Source: Palsa-872 sp036844615 (GTDB lineage Bacteria > Chloroflexota > Dormibacteria > Dormibacterales > Dormibacteraceae). From it: 5,209 bases of DNA. Below the pieces are notes generated by a model. It was not told the DNA's origin and searched no databases. It saw nothing but the letters and a program-made list of their open reading frames with translations. Below are positions 5,005-5,209 of this stretch, piece after piece (positions within the stretch are counted from its first letter, which is position 1; every line of letters begins with the position of its first letter). The position numbers were made by a program, and so were the translations under genes. Where the stretch lies: the NCBI GenBank assembly GCA_036844615.1, contig DAIUFK010000108.1:1-5209 (forward strand). Reading direction: 5' to 3'.

Positions 5005-5209
5005 CTGAACCCGGCGGACATCGCCGTTGTCGCCGGCGGGCTGGCACTGACCGGTTTGCTGGGTTGGTTCTTCTTTGGGCCCAAGAAGGCGCACTCGACG
5101 GACCTGGTCGGAAACGTTCAGGAAGTCAAGGTGACCGTAAGGGGCGGCTACTCACCCGACCTGGTGCGCGTTCGCCAGGGCGTTCCACTGCGGATCGTCT
5201 TCGACCGCC
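5005..5209 (+). CDS. Membrane-anchored cupredoxin-like protein, 3'-truncated
   Basis: The first 68 residues of a protein cut by the window end. They begin NPADIAVVAGGLALTGLL, a membrane anchor near residues 5-25 ending WFFFGPKK. A linker follows, and then QEVKVTVRGGYSPDLVRVRQ and GVPLRIVFDR (39-68), the first strands of a plastocyanin-like cupredoxin fold. The copper ligands normally lie further on and cannot be checked. The start is unusual: no ATG, GTG or TTG precedes the anchor within the intergenic space in this frame. CTG 5005 sits 7 nt after AGGGGGG (4991-4997) and would give the usual M-N-P-A-D beginning. An in-frame ATG at 4891 would overlap csoR by 62 nt and add 38 Arg/Ser-rich residues that look like off-frame csoR reading. 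The gene is probably co-transcribed with csoR, as a copper-binding protein on the outer face of the membrane. Confidence 0.75.
   Translation, partial: MNPADIAVVAGGLALTGLLGWFFFGPKKAHSTDLVGNVQEVKVTVRGGYSPDLVRVRQGVPLRIVFDR

Noticed and set aside
4955..5008. Short ORF from GTG 4955 to TGA 5006-5008 after csoR
   Set aside because: Its 17 codons of Thr/Arg-rich sequence have no ribosome site. It is useful only as a candidate frame if an indel near 5000 disrupted the cupredoxin start.

Overview
The window is GC-rich bacterial DNA with frequent GTG starts, tightly packed genes, and Actinomycetota-like small copper genes. I infer an actinobacterium or similar high-GC lineage; no rRNA or marker gene is present to prove it. 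A run of exactly 100 Ns (2645-2744) marks this as a draft scaffold, so the left and right halves are two contigs whose adjacency is an assembly claim.

Left contig (1-2644), all on the + strand: a molybdate uptake operon. It holds the 3' part of modA (periplasmic or lipoprotein-type binding protein), modB (permease; GTG start, 6 nt after modA), modC (ATPase with a C-terminal TOBE domain; start overlaps the modB stop by 4 nt) and a 67-aa stand-alone Mop/molbindin protein. ModA captures the oxyanion, ModB and ModC import it, and Mop probably buffers or stores it in the cytoplasm.

Right contig, minus strand (2840-4179): two overlapping genes. Upstream is a 145-aa ChrB C-terminal-domain protein; downstream is a YncE-like protein of about 300 aa in which seven beta-propeller blades can be counted. 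The ChrB-type regulator half and the ChrA transporter are not in view, so a chromate role is doubtful.

Right contig, plus strand (4409-5209), divergent from the pair above: a small copper-type cassette. It holds a 72-aa one-TM SHOCT protein, a CsoR-family repressor with the full Cys-His-Cys Cu(I) ligand set, and the start of a membrane-anchored cupredoxin-like protein that runs off the window. Two related 17-bp inverted repeats with ATACCCC half-sites lie upstream of the SHOCT gene and of csoR, and look like CsoR operators. The 229-bp divergent region also contains hairpins and a sequence complementary to the SHOCT Shine-Dalgarno.

I saw no tRNA, rRNA, CRISPR, insertion sequence, attachment site or convincing intrinsic terminator.
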